Notes under the pieces: model-generated | What the model saw: only the letters and a program-made list of their open reading frames with translations | Databases searched by the model: none | What the model was told of the DNA's origin: nothing | Translations under genes and position numbers: made by a program | Shown here: positions 17,360 through 25,783 of the stretch, piece after piece | Layout: each line of letters starts with the position of its first letter | Numbering within the stretch: position 1 is the stretch's first letter | DNA from: Methanomassiliicoccaceae archaeon UBA71 | GTDB taxonomy: Archaea > Thermoplasmatota > Thermoplasmata > Methanomassiliicoccales > Methanomethylophilaceae | Direction: 5' to 3' | Assembly (NCBI GenBank): GCA_002504405.1 | Contig: DARO01000012.1 | Span: 1-64,000, forward strand | Length of the DNA: 64,000 bases

Positions 17360-18294
17360 TCGAGACCGTCGTATGCATGGTCCAGGCCGCCGTCCTCGTC
17401 GCCATCGCCCCGCTCGTCAGCGGGACGGTGTCGAAGCTCAAGGCCATGATGCAGAACCGTCCCGGGGCCAGCGTGATCCAGCCGTATCGCGACCTGGCCA
17501 AGCTGTTCAGGAAGGACTCCGCGGTGTCCCGCAGCTGCTCCTGGCTGTTCCGCGCCGTGCCGTACATATGCATGGCATCGATGCTGATACTGGCGATGAT
17601 GACCCCGTTCATCTACACCGGGGTGCTTGCCCCCTACGGCGGCCTGATCACCGTGGTGTACATGTTCACCATGTACAGGTTCGCGATGGTCCTTGGAGGA
17701 CTGGAGGGAGGGTCGACCTTCGGCGGCATGGGGAGCAGCAGGGAGATGATGATGTCCGTCCTCATCGAGCCCGCCCTCCTCCTGTCCATCGCCACGATGG
17801 CCGTACTCACCGGGGCAGGAACCGACATGGGGGACATCTCGGACGCCGTGGTGTCCATGGGCATCGCGGCCGTGGGCCCCGCCCTGGTGCTGGCCGGGTG
17901 CTCGTTCATGATCACCCTCCTGGCTGAGAACGCCAGGATACCCTTCGACAACCCCACCACCCACCTGGAGCTCACGATGGTCCATGAGGCCATGCTCCTG
18001 GAGTACTCCGGTCGCGGGCTGGCCATGATGGAGCTCTCCTCGATGATGAGGCTCACCCTGTTCATGGCCCTGCTGGGCTCGCTGTTCTTCCCGTGGGGGA
18101 TAGCCACCGAGCCCGATGCCGCCGCCCTCGCCCTGTCGGCGGCCGTCATCGCCTGCAAGATGCTCCTGATAGCCCTGGCCGTCGCCGTGGTGGAGTCGGT
18201 GCTGTGCAAATCGAGGCTGTTCAAGACGCCCAACCTGCTGACCGTGTCTTTCACGCTGTCCCTGATAGCGATGATCTCCCTGTACATCCTCTGA
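17356..18294 (+). CDS. hyfC: Group 4 hydrogenase-like membrane subunit, NuoH/HyfC type
   Basis: 312 residues with about eight transmembrane helices. Family marks include QPYRDLAKLFRKD near the N-terminus and ENARIPFDNPTTHLELTMVHEAM, the conserved charged loop of NuoH/HycD/HyfC that faces the electron-transfer arm. It anchors the small/large subunit module to the membrane pump. The start ATG 17356 overlaps the hyfB stop. Confidence 0.9.
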   Translation: MIETVVCMVQAAVLVAIAPLVSGTVSKLKAMMQNRPGASVIQPYRDLAKLFRKDSAVSRSCSWLFRAVPYICMASMLILAMMTPFIYTGVLAPYGGLITVVYMFTMYRFAMVLGGLEGGSTFGGMGSSREMMMSVLIEPALLLSIATMAVLTGAGTDMGDISDAVVSMGIAAVGPALVLAGCSFMITLLAENARIPFDNPTTHLELTMVHEAMLLEYSGRGLAMMELSSMMRLTLFMALLGSLFFPWGIATEPDAAALALSAAVIACKMLLIALAVAVVESVLCKSRLFKTPNLLTVSFTLSLIAMISLYIL

Positions 18295-18304
18295 GGCGAT
18301 AGAA

Positions 18305-18964
18305 ATGGACCAGCTGATCTCCGGAAACCTGATTGACCTCTTCGCCGTCCTGATGCTGCTTACGTCCGTCCTGGCCATGGCCACTACCCGCATGAGGCCG
18401 CTGATAACGCTGTTCTCGCTGCAGTCCGTGTTCCTGGCGGCCGTGGCATTCGTGGTCGGGTACTCCACCGGCACGACACACATCTACATCATGTGCGCCC
18501 TCACCGTCGCCCTGAAGGTCGTCGTCATGCCCCGCCTGCTGATCTACATAATGAGCAAGATCGGCAGCGGGAAGGAGGTCGACCTGAGCATAGGGATCCC
18601 AGGGTCCATGATCGCATGCGGAATCGTCATCATACTGTCGTACTACATCACCGAACCGCTCATAGTCACCATGGAGGCCGCGGAGAGGAACTGCCTCGCC
18701 CTCTCGATGTCCATGATCCTGATAGGGCTGCTTATGATGTGCACCAGGAGGATGGCCATATCCGAGACGGTCGGGCTCCTGATGATGGAGAACGGTCTGT
18801 TCCTCGGGGCGATCGCCCTGTCCCACGGCATGCCGCTGATGGTGGAGCTCGCCGCGTTCTTCGACGTCATGGTGGCGGTGATCATCATAGGGATATTCGC
18901 CTACAGGATCAACAGGTCGTTCAACTCCGTGGACACGACGTTCCTGAGGAGGCTGAGGGAATGA
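18305..18964 (+). CDS. hyfE: Hydrogenase-4 component E-like membrane subunit (NuoK-like)
   Basis: 219 residues, six to seven transmembrane helices, with TTRMRPLITLFSLQS and SETVGLLMMENGLFLGA, features of HyfE, a NuoK-related subunit. Gap of 10 nt from hyfC; the stop overlaps the hyfF start. This subunit is typical of Hyf and Ehr-type complexes and absent from the simplest Ech hydrogenases. Confidence 0.85.
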   Translation: MDQLISGNLIDLFAVLMLLTSVLAMATTRMRPLITLFSLQSVFLAAVAFVVGYSTGTTHIYIMCALTVALKVVVMPRLLIYIMSKIGSGKEVDLSIGIPGSMIACGIVIILSYYITEPLIVTMEAAERNCLALSMSMILIGLLMMCTRRMAISETVGLLMMENGLFLGAIALSHGMPLMVELAAFFDVMVAVIIIGIFAYRINRSFNSVDTTFLRRLRE

Positions 18965-20421
18965 TCCCCATGACCGTCCTGGTTGCCGCGATGGTGGCGG
19001 CGTGCCTACTCTGCATAGCCGTCAGGAGGTCGCCGGCTGTGAAGATCGTTACCCCCGCCTGCATACTCGTCCTGCTGGTCCTAGCCGTCGGCGCGTGCAT
19101 GCCCGCCATCGAGGGCGGGGTCGTGGACGACGGCGTGTTCTACATGGACGGGCTGTCGGCGGTGTTCATGCTGCTGGTGGCCTTCGTGGGGCTGATGGCC
19201 TCGATCTACTCCGGCGCCTACATAACGGCGGACCTGGAGGAGGGGGAGATCACCCACAGGGAGCATAGCCACTACTACCCGCTGCTCATCGTGTTCGTGT
19301 CGGTCATGATGCTGACGTTCTCCGTCAGATCCATGGCCGTGGTCTGGCTGGGCGTAGGTGCCACCACGCTGGTGTCCACCTTCCTGGTGGGGTTCTACAG
19401 CAGGGAGGAGTCCACGGAGGCCGCGTGGAAGTACATCATCCTGTGCTCCGTGGGCATCACTATCGCGCTCTTCGGGCTCACCCTGACGTACGCCGCCGCG
19501 GTAGGCGTCGTGGATTCCGGGGAGGCCCTCGACTGGCCGGTCCTGATGGCACACGCGGCTGAACTGGACCCGGTCATGATGAAGATGGCCATGGTCCTGG
19601 TGATCGTCGGATTCGGGACCAAGGTCGGTTTCGTGCCGATGCACACATGGCTGCCGGATGCGCACAGCCGCGCACCCAGCCCGGTCAGCGGGCTGCTCTC
19701 GGCCGTTCTTCTGAACTGCGCCATGTACGGGATCCTGAGGATGTACGGCGTCTCGGAGATCGTCAACCCCGGTTTCGCGTCCACCCTCATGCTTGCGTTC
19801 GGGTTCCTGTCGCTGGGCACGGCGGCGTTCTTCATAGTCTCGGCCAGGGACATGAAGAGGATGCTGGCGTATTCCAGCATAGAGAACATGGGGCTGATCG
19901 CCATCGGCATAGGGATAGGGACCCCCGCGGCACTCTTCGCGGCCATGGTCCAGCTCGTCGCCCACTCCATCACCAAGCCGATCCTGTTCTTCTCCGCGGG
20001 GGACATCATCCAGGCATACGGCACCCGCACCATGTCCGAGATCAGGGGGGTATCCAAGGCGCTGCCGTTCACGGGGGCGATGATGGCGGCGGGAACGCTG
20101 GCGATAGTCGGCTGCCCCCCGTTCCTGGTGTTCGCCGGGGAGCTGGGGCTGCTGATGGGTGCCCTCGGTTCCGGGATGGCATGGGCCGCCGCGCTTATGG
20201 CGGTGTTGCTGGCCATCGTGTTCGCAGGGTTCGTCAGGAACGTGTTCCCGATGCTCACGGGCGAACCCGGGAAGGACGTGGAACTCGGACACAGGGCATC
20301 CAGATGCCTCCCGGTCGCGATCCTGTTCGCCGCCACCCTGCTGCTGGGGCTTTTCATGCCCGATGCCGTGGCGGACTGGCTGAGGGACGCTGCCGGATGC
20401 ATATTGGGGGTATCATCATGA
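18961..20421 (+). CDS. hyfF: Antiporter-like membrane subunit, HyfF (NuoN/M) type
   Basis: 486 residues, about 13-14 transmembrane helices. The core GFGTKVGFVPMHTWLPDAHSRAPSPVSGLLSA and MLAYSSIENMG are standard for the NuoM/N and HyfF branch. Together with HyfB it gives the complex two antiporter-like modules, suggesting more than one ion per electron pair. It overlaps hyfE by ATGA and the next gene in the same way. Confidence 0.9.
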   Translation: MIPMTVLVAAMVAACLLCIAVRRSPAVKIVTPACILVLLVLAVGACMPAIEGGVVDDGVFYMDGLSAVFMLLVAFVGLMASIYSGAYITADLEEGEITHREHSHYYPLLIVFVSVMMLTFSVRSMAVVWLGVGATTLVSTFLVGFYSREESTEAAWKYIILCSVGITIALFGLTLTYAAAVGVVDSGEALDWPVLMAHAAELDPVMMKMAMVLVIVGFGTKVGFVPMHTWLPDAHSRAPSPVSGLLSAVLLNCAMYGILRMYGVSEIVNPGFASTLMLAFGFLSLGTAAFFIVSARDMKRMLAYSSIENMGLIAIGIGIGTPAALFAAMVQLVAHSITKPILFFSAGDIIQAYGTRTMSEIRGVSKALPFTGAMMAAGTLAIVGCPPFLVFAGELGLLMGALGSGMAWAAALMAVLLAIVFAGFVRNVFPMLTGEPGKDVELGHRASRCLPVAILFAATLLLGLFMPDAVADWLRDAAGCILGVSS

Positions 20422-21866
20422 TTAATGAGATGGAGACAGAGCCGGAGACATTCCGCGACGAGGCGTCCGCCCTCCGCAGGGACGGCTTCCGCCTGATGGA
20501 CATGTTCGCCGACGAGCCCTGGGGAGGGTCCAGGACGGTGAACGCCCTGTTCAGGAAGGGGGCGGAGGTCGTGCGCCTATGGTACTCCTCCGGGGACGTG
20601 GCAGCGGACATCTCGGACCTGATACCCTCCGCGTTGCCATTCGAGAGGCGCATGTCGGAGATGAGCGGGATGTCGTTCGGCATTGAACTGGACCCGATCG
20701 TATACCGCAGGAAGGGGCGGGGGCACCCGCTTCAGAAGGCATCGTACGACAGGTCCGGGGAGGAGCGCATACCCATCCCCCACAACATGACCGGAGGGGA
20801 CGACGTCTTCGAGATCCCGGTTGGCCCGGTGCACGCCGGGATAATAGAGCCGGGGCACTTCAGGTTCAGCGTCGCGGGGGAGCCCGTGATCGAGCTGAAC
20901 CCGTCCCTGGGATACACCCACAGGGGCATCGAGAAGCTGATGGAGGTGCCCGTTACCCGCGACATGTCGAGGCTCGTAGAGAGGATCTCCGGGGACACCT
21001 GCGTGGCCAACTGCATTGCGTACTCGGAGATCATGGATTCCGGGTCGTGCATACCCCGCAGGGCCGCATGCATCAGGACCCTGATCGCGGAGATGGAGAG
21101 GCTGTACAACCACATTGGCGCGGTGGCAGGCGTCTGCACCGACACCGCGTTCAACGTGCCTTCCGCCATCGGATGCGGGCTCCAGGAAAAGGTCATGCGC
21201 ATGAACGCTGGGCTGACCCGCCACAGGCAGCTCATGAACTGCGTCGTCCCGGGAGGTGTGCGCAGGGACATCAACGACCAGAGGCTGCGGGAGCTGGACG
21301 ACTTCCTCATCCACCTCAAGTTCGAGGTGGATGAGCTGGAGGGCATAATGATGGACAGCCCCGCCCTCCTCGACAGGATGGAGACGACCGGCACCCTGAC
21401 CCGGGAGAAGGCGGAGCTCATAGGGGCCGTGGGCCCGATCGCCCGCGCCAGCGGGATCGAATCCGATGTCAGGAAGGACATTCCCTATGAGCGCTACGGA
21501 GAGCTGGGCATGAGCCTGGTCACCGCATCCCGGGGGGACGTTCACGCCAGGACCGCCGTGAGGTTCGGCGAGATATCCGAGTCCATCAGCCTCGTGCATC
21601 AGTGCATAGAGTGGATGGAGCCGGGGGAGACCCGCATCCCCGTCAGGCCGAGGGACGGGTTCCACTGCTCCGCGGTGGAGGCGCCACGGGGCGAGCTGGT
21701 ACACTCCGCCATCGTGAGGGACGGCCACATCTGGAGGTACAGCGTGAGGGACCCCTCCTTCGTGAATTGGTTCGGAATGTGCCATGCGGTGCCGGGGAAC
21801 GTGGTCCCCGACTTCCCGCTTATCAACAAGAGCTTCGGGCTGTCGTACAGCGGCAACGACCTGTGA
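20418..21866 (+). CDS. hyfG: Hydrogenase-like large subunit (NuoCD/HyfG type) lacking nickel-ligand cysteines
   Basis: 482 residues: an N-terminal NuoC-like part (about 1-130) fused to a NuoD/HyfG-like large subunit. In group 4 NiFe hydrogenases the first ligand motif reads ERVCGIC; here the same place reads ERISGDT. The C-terminal DPCxxC motif, which follows PLI in HycE/HyfG, is here GLSYSG, and the protein ends seven residues later. All four Ni-ligating Cys are therefore replaced. This matches the energy-converting-hydrogenase-related (Ehr) and complex I situation rather than a hydrogenase. The substrate and electron acceptor are unknown. It overlaps hyfF by 4 bp; the next gene follows after 8 nt. 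Confidence 0.85.
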   Translation: MINEMETEPETFRDEASALRRDGFRLMDMFADEPWGGSRTVNALFRKGAEVVRLWYSSGDVAADISDLIPSALPFERRMSEMSGMSFGIELDPIVYRRKGRGHPLQKASYDRSGEERIPIPHNMTGGDDVFEIPVGPVHAGIIEPGHFRFSVAGEPVIELNPSLGYTHRGIEKLMEVPVTRDMSRLVERISGDTCVANCIAYSEIMDSGSCIPRRAACIRTLIAEMERLYNHIGAVAGVCTDTAFNVPSAIGCGLQEKVMRMNAGLTRHRQLMNCVVPGGVRRDINDQRLRELDDFLIHLKFEVDELEGIMMDSPALLDRMETTGTLTREKAELIGAVGPIARASGIESDVRKDIPYERYGELGMSLVTASRGDVHARTAVRFGEISESISLVHQCIEWMEPGETRIPVRPRDGFHCSAVEAPRGELVHSAIVRDGHIWRYSVRDPSFVNWFGMCHAVPGNVVPDFPLINKSFGLSYSGNDL

Positions 21867-21874
21867 GGGATCTC

Positions 21875-22618
21875 ATGTTCGGTATCTGCTTGTCTAACAT
21901 GGCCTCCAAAGGGAGGAACACTGAGTCGTCGGAGGAGATGATGGGGCGCAGGGACTCCATGCCCATGGCTGTGGGCGACTGCCGCGGATGCGGCAGGTGC
22001 GCGGACAACTGCCCCACGGGTGCCATAGCCATCGATGATGGATGGAGGGTCGACCTGGGCAAGTGCATATTCTGCATGGACTGCGCCATGGTGTGCGCCA
22101 ACGGCGCCATCGAGGAGGTTCCCGCACCGGACTACGCGCTGACGCGCGAAGAGCTCGTCGTCGGCCCCGGTTCGGATCCCGCGTCCTTGGAGCGCCCCCT
22201 CGACGAGATGACGCGCAGGATGTTCGGAAGGTCCATCGCCCTCAGGGAGCTGGATACCGGCTCCTGCAACGCCTGCGAGGTGGACCTGAACGCCATGTCC
22301 AACCAGTTCTACGACATGCACAGGTTCGGGATCAAGGTGGTGGCATCGCCCCGCCATGCCGACGGTCTGATCGTCACGGGCCCCATGGTGAACAACATGA
22401 GGGAGGCCGCGGAGAGGACGTACGAGGCGGTCCCCTCGCCGAAGATCGTGATAGCCTCCGGGACATGCGCCATATCGGGCGGGATGTTCGTGAAGGGGGA
22501 CGTCGCCTCGAAGGGGATATCGCCGGTGCTGGAACCTAACCTGTACATACCGGGATGCCCGCCTGCTCCCGACAAGGTGATCAGGGCGCTCGTGAAATCG
22601 CTGGGGCTCCCTCACTGA
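21875..22618 (+). CDS. hyfI: Ferredoxin domain fused to NuoB/HyfI-like small subunit
   Basis: 247 residues. N-terminal two-cluster ferredoxin (CRGCGRCADNC and CIFCMDCAMVC, about residues 32-80) followed by a NuoB/HyfI small subunit with all four ligands of the proximal [4Fe-4S] cluster: GSCNACE, GTCAISGG and PGCPP. It thus combines the roles of HyfH and HyfI. An electron path from ferredoxin to the interface with the large subunit is intact, even though the large subunit has no NiFe site. GAGGG ahead of ATG 21875. Its last 7 bases overlap the convergent universal stress protein gene. Confidence 0.9.
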   Translation: MFGICLSNMASKGRNTESSEEMMGRRDSMPMAVGDCRGCGRCADNCPTGAIAIDDGWRVDLGKCIFCMDCAMVCANGAIEEVPAPDYALTREELVVGPGSDPASLERPLDEMTRRMFGRSIALRELDTGSCNACEVDLNAMSNQFYDMHRFGIKVVASPRHADGLIVTGPMVNNMREAAERTYEAVPSPKIVIASGTCAISGGMFVKGDVASKGISPVLEPNLYIPGCPPAPDKVIRALVKSLGLPH

Positions 22619-22995
22619 ACGACGATGACGTTGCACTTGGCGTTGGCCACTATGTGGTTCGACACGCTGCCCATGATGACCCTGTCGAAAGAGGTCTTGC
22701 TGGACCTCCCGACCACTATCGTATCGCATGAGAAACGGTTCGCCGCCTCGAGGAGATCCTTCTCTGGTGATCCGGACTCGATCAGGGCCTGGGCATCGAC
22801 GCCCCTCCCCCTGGCTTTCTCCAGTGCCTCGTCCATGTATGCACGGACGCGGGAGATCTCCTCCGGGGACGAGGAGCTCTTCGGGATCACGGACACGATG
22901 TAAAGCCTGTCGCCGTATGTGACCGAATGCGATATCGCGTACTCCAGCGCTCTGCGGGTGTTCTCCCTGCCGTCATAGGCGATCATCGTTGTCAT
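22612..22995 (-). CDS. Universal stress protein, UspA family
   Basis: 127 residues with the UspA fold: opening TTMIAYDG, and the ATP-binding pattern GRSSKTSFDRVIMGSVSNHIV (Gly-x2-x-...-Gly-Ser) followed by CNVIVVQ at the end. An ATP-binding single-domain Usp, probably a homodimer. It is convergent with the hydrogenase-like operon and overlaps its last 7 bases. The partner process is unknown. Confidence 0.9.
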   Translation of the reverse strand: MTTMIAYDGRENTRRALEYAISHSVTYGDRLYIVSVIPKSSSSPEEISRVRAYMDEALEKARGRGVDAQALIESGSPEKDLLEAANRFSCDTIVVGRSSKTSFDRVIMGSVSNHIVANAKCNVIVVQ

Positions 22996-23084
22996 GTCCC
23001 GGCCAGGGCGGTTCTCGATATTAATGATGTCGGGAAGACGCCTAGGCGAAAATCTTTATTAGAGGAGTGTTTCACGAGTCCCGT

Positions 23085-23157
23085 GGGCCCGTGGGGTAGC
23101 TTGGTATCCTTGTGGCTTCGGGAGCCATTGACTCCGGTTCAAATCCGGGCGGGCCCA
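23085..23157 (+). tRNA. tRNA-Pro (anticodon CGG)
   Basis: 73 nt. The acceptor stem GGGCCCG pairs perfectly with CGGGCCC, D arm GGGTAGCTTGGTATCC, anticodon stem-loop GTGGC-TTCGGGA-GCCAT with CGG in the loop, T arm TCCGG-TTCAAAT-CCGGG, discriminator A, and no encoded CCA. There is one more base than usual between D and anticodon stems and one less in the variable loop. An AT-rich promoter (around 23052-23061) precedes it. The 3' end is the attachment site of the element that follows. Confidence 0.9.
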
Positions 23158-23163
23158 CTCATC
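23146..23163. repeat. attL: tRNA-Pro 3' end, 18-bp direct repeat
   Basis: Identical over 18 bp to 56367-56384 and including the tRNA T-stem end, acceptor 3' strand and discriminator base. The tRNA remains whole on this side. Confidence 0.75.
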
Positions 23164-23223
23164 CCCTCAGCCAGCATGTTTTTAGGACTCCCTTATTCAG
23201 TGTGCATTCCGATTGTTTGATTC

Positions 23224-23278
23224 CCGTCGGGCCCACTCGGTGTGGTCCCGACGGTTCCGGTGGACCCGCACCGAGTGG
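23224..23278. promoter_or_regulatory. Two overlapping inverted repeats beside attL, with partial att core
   Basis: CCGTCGGG (23224-23231) pairs with CCCGACGG (23247-23254), and CCACTCGGTG (23233-23242) pairs with CACCGAGTGG (23269-23278). The two hairpins interlock. The left part also holds CGGGCCCACTC (23228-23238), an 11-nt copy of the att core. Between tRNA and integrase this fits recombinase-binding sites, the remains of an earlier insertion, or a terminator for the integrase transcript. Confidence 0.45.
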
Positions 23279-23307
23279 TTCCGTTCCCCGACGGATGTGT
23301 CATGCGG

Positions 23308-24270
23308 TCATGTCTTCGTACCGATCTTCTGGTCGTTCTTCATCTGGAATATGCGGTCCAGGACGTTGCGCTCCTGGTAGTCGGCGTAGAACTTCTGGGT
23401 GGTCTCTATCGACGCGTGCCCCATCGACTTGGAGACCAGCTCGATTGGGTAGCCGGCGTTGAGCATCCTCTGCCCGTATGCGCGGCGGCCGTCCCTGAGC
23501 TCGAACCTCACCCCGAGGATCCCCTCGACCCTCTCCTTCAGGCGCCCGAAGGACTGCTGGCGCATGAACTCCCTGTCGCTCCTGAACGAGGGGAACATGG
23601 CATCCGATTCGATCCCGAAGGACCTGAGCTTCTCCGCCCTCATACTGAGGTACCTCTCCAGGACGTCCTCGACGCCGTCCATGACGGGGACGGAGCGCCT
23701 GCGGCCCCACGTCCCCTCCCCCTTGACGTGCTGCACGAATATCGTGGACTTGTCACCCATCAGGTGGACGTCGCTGGCGTACAGCTGCCTGGACTCCTGC
23801 GGCCTCAGACCTGCCGCGCATCCGAGGATGATGGCCACGCAGCCCTCCAGGACCTGCCAGCTGTCGGTTTCCCTCGCCAGGGCGTACACCCTTTCGATGA
23901 CGTCGTCCGACAGTGGGTCCAGCTTCCCGTTGTACGCGTGGGGCTTGCGGTTTCCGTACTGCACATCGTAGATCTCCTTCGCGTCGTTGCCCTTCCACCT
24001 GAGGAACATGCCGATGATCGACAGGTCCTTGGCGATGGTGGAGTCCTTGACCCCGCGGGAGCGCCTGAACGTTACGTAAGTGTGAAGGTCGTCCGCCGTC
24101 AGCTTCGACGGCGCATTGGTCCTGAACCTCCCATCCAGATGGAGGGTGTAGAACACCCTGGCGTAGTAGCGGAGCTTCCTGGACTTCTCGTCCATGGTCG
24201 ATTTCGCATAATTCGGTGATATGGCCTCGAGATAAGCGTTGGCGTCGGTGAGGAACTGGTTCCTTGTCAT
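23308..24270 (-). CDS. int: Tyrosine recombinase / integrase (XerA-like)
   Basis: 320 residues. N-terminal SAM-like core-binding domain (about 1-110) and a catalytic domain with the first Arg in CAAGLRPQESRQLY, the second in RDGRRAYGQRML, MGHASIETTQ, and the nucleophile Tyr region FYADY. Site-specific recombinase that would insert and excise the element at tRNA-Pro. It points toward the tRNA, with 144 nt between its stop and attL. The frame is intact, so excision may still be possible. Confidence 0.9.
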   Translation of the reverse strand: MTRNQFLTDANAYLEAISPNYAKSTMDEKSRKLRYYARVFYTLHLDGRFRTNAPSKLTADDLHTYVTFRRSRGVKDSTIAKDLSIIGMFLRWKGNDAKEIYDVQYGNRKPHAYNGKLDPLSDDVIERVYALARETDSWQVLEGCVAIILGCAAGLRPQESRQLYASDVHLMGDKSTIFVQHVKGEGTWGRRRSVPVMDGVEDVLERYLSMRAEKLRSFGIESDAMFPSFRSDREFMRQQSFGRLKERVEGILGVRFELRDGRRAYGQRMLNAGYPIELVSKSMGHASIETTQKFYADYQERNVLDRIFQMKNDQKIGTKT

Positions 24271-24605
24271 ATCATCCTCCCGGCTCCGAGGCCCTTGTCG
24301 ATTCTCATTCTGTTCTCTGTGTGTGCTCCGATGCCTGTTCCGAGGTCCGTTCCCGCCGTCGTCTCGACGGCATCGGTGCGGGACGCCCCTCCGCGCTCTG
24401 CGATTCTCCTATTGCTGCTTCTGTAGCTCTCCATACGATCCTCCCGCCGCTCCCGCCTCATGGCCGGGCGGCAAAGGTGTTTCCGCGTCCGCCGGAAGCC
24501 GACGCCTGAATACGGATCAGCTGTGTGATATTTAATAATTACCAAATTGGATATTCACAAAGAATGTTATTATTGGTTAAATATCCGTACGGGGATTCAG
24601 TGGAT
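24271..24605. promoter_or_regulatory. Spacer with divergent promoters and operator-like dyad
   Basis: The spacer between the divergent integrase and wHTH genes. The right end is AT-rich; GGATATT (24549-24555) and AATATCC (24580-24586) are perfect 7-bp inverted arms around a promoter-like TTAAATAT. This suits autoregulation by the adjacent winged-helix protein. GGGGA at 24592-24596 is a possible ribosome binding site for ATG 24606. The GC-rich left half (24271-24520) shows no gene I can support. Confidence 0.4.
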
Positions 24606-24974
24606 ATGAGGGAACCGGAGATCGATGACCTGGAGCTCCTGGAACGCAGCTGCTCCATGTTCGTTCTGAGATACCTGCTGCATCATCCGAGGAAGAACAA
24701 GACCGAGATCATGTCCACCGAGGGGCGCAACCTGACCACGAAGAACCGCCGTATTGACGAGCTTCTCGCTTACAACTTGCTCGAAGTCGAGGAGGGTTAC
24801 AGGAGAGAGACGATCTACTCCCTATCGGACCAGGGAAGACGCATCGCCGAGCACCTGGATGCGATCAGCACCATACTCGATGAGATCAGGCCGGGGATGA
24901 GCGAAGAGGGCGATGTCTACATCGATCCGGATGCGGATGCACTCATGAATCATTACAGGGACAACCCCCAGTGA
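24606..24974 (+). CDS. Winged-helix transcriptional regulator
   Basis: 122 residues from ATG 24606 (MREPEIDDLELLE). A winged-helix fold is suggested by FVLRYLLHHPRKNKTEIMSTEGRN, then RRIDELLAYNLLEVEE and an ETIYSLSDQGRRIAEHL wing-and-helix segment typical of archaeal PadR/ArsR-like regulators. It is divergent from the integrase, so control of excision or copy number is a fair guess. Longer in-frame starts (24525, 24564) exist within the AT-rich promoter and are less likely. Confidence 0.7.
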   Translation: MREPEIDDLELLERSCSMFVLRYLLHHPRKNKTEIMSTEGRNLTTKNRRIDELLAYNLLEVEEGYRRETIYSLSDQGRRIAEHLDAISTILDEIRPGMSEEGDVYIDPDADALMNHYRDNPQ

Positions 24975-25091
24975 AGACTGTTCGCGACGTAGAGAATTCC
25001 ACCACATTCATCACGAACACGAGAAACGCTAACCTCCATCGATGGACATGATATCAGATATGACCGACACTCATCAGGGCTGACATCCAAG

Positions 25092-25121
25092 TTAAAGACA
25101 AAAAAAAAGTAATGTCTTTAA
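25092..25121. promoter_or_regulatory. Operator: perfect 9-bp inverted repeat before the TetR gene
   Basis: TTAAAGACA (25092-25100) and TGTCTTTAA (25113-25121) flank a 12-nt A-rich spacer, 23 nt before the TetR start. The size and symmetry are typical for TetR-family operators. A matching half-site, AGTCTTTAA (25759-25767), lies just before the first giant immunity gene. Confidence 0.6.
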
Positions 25122-25144
25122 ATGTTTGAAGCGATATCATACTC

Positions 25145-25741
25145 ATGTCGAGGAAGGCCTACTCCGAGGAGGAACGCGAAATTATCCGCGTGGGACTCAT
25201 GGACAGAGCTATGGCCCTGTTCTCCGAGAAGGGCATCCGCGACACGAACATCGATGAGATCTACGCCCCTTTGGGCATATCGAAAACATTCTTCTACTCG
25301 TTCTTCCCGTCGAAATCTCACCTGGCGGTCTCCATAGCCGAGAGGGAGATGATGCGGATCAGAGATCTGTTCCGTGGTAACGTCTGGGAGTACGGGGCGG
25401 AGAGCGGCATGAGAGAGACCTTCAGGGAGGTGATCTCCGGAAGGTACTATGTCCTGAGCATGGACGACCAGGCGTACCTGAGGAGCCAGATGACGGAAGA
25501 GGATCTGATGAGGTTCCGTAACGACGTCATAGTCCTGTTCTCGGACATCCTGTACACCGTCGGCGTTCCTGCATCCAGTCTGGATCCCAGGGTGTTCTGC
25601 AACCTCGTCATGTCGGTGCTGACGACCAGGATGGCCGACGAGAACTCCCTCGTTCTGACATATCCGGAGGCGTCCGACGATACCACGGACATACAGCTCG
25701 ATACGCTGGTATCCCTTGTCATGGGAAAGAGAGTGAGATAA
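25145..25741 (+). CDS. TetR/AcrR family transcriptional regulator
   Basis: 198 residues. N-terminal helix-turn-helix with ALFSEKGIRDTNIDEIYAP and LGISKTFFYSFFPSKSHL (the TetR recognition-helix signature), then an all-helical ligand-binding domain without recognisable specificity. The gene sits 42 nt ahead of the first giant immunity-like gene in the same direction. Both have copies of a TTAAAGAC-type motif upstream, so it probably controls itself and the array. Confidence 0.85.
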   Translation: MSRKAYSEEEREIIRVGLMDRAMALFSEKGIRDTNIDEIYAPLGISKTFFYSFFPSKSHLAVSIAEREMMRIRDLFRGNVWEYGAESGMRETFREVISGRYYVLSMDDQAYLRSQMTEEDLMRFRNDVIVLFSDILYTVGVPASSLDPRVFCNLVMSVLTTRMADENSLVLTYPEASDDTTDIQLDTLVSLVMGKRVR

Positions 25742-25758
25742 AGTCAGATTTAATTTAG

Positions 25759-25775
25759 AGTCTTTAACAAGGAGG
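25759..25775 (+). promoter_or_regulatory. TetR half-site and strong Shine-Dalgarno before the giant immunity gene
   Basis: AGTCTTTAA (25759-25767) matches 8 of 9 bases of one arm of the TetR operator at 25092-25121, followed at 25769 by AAGGAGG, a near-perfect ribosome binding site with a good distance to ATG 25784. Control of the array by the adjacent TetR protein is inferred. Confidence 0.45.
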
Positions 25776-25783
25776 GTGAAAGG

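Noticed and set aside
20418..21866. Calling the large subunit a functional NiFe hydrogenase
   Set aside because: Both ligand motifs are replaced, so the family name is kept for architecture only.
23308..24270. SSV-type integration that splits the integrase gene
   Set aside because: The integrase frame is complete on one side and attR holds only the tRNA 3' end, so the integrase is not split.
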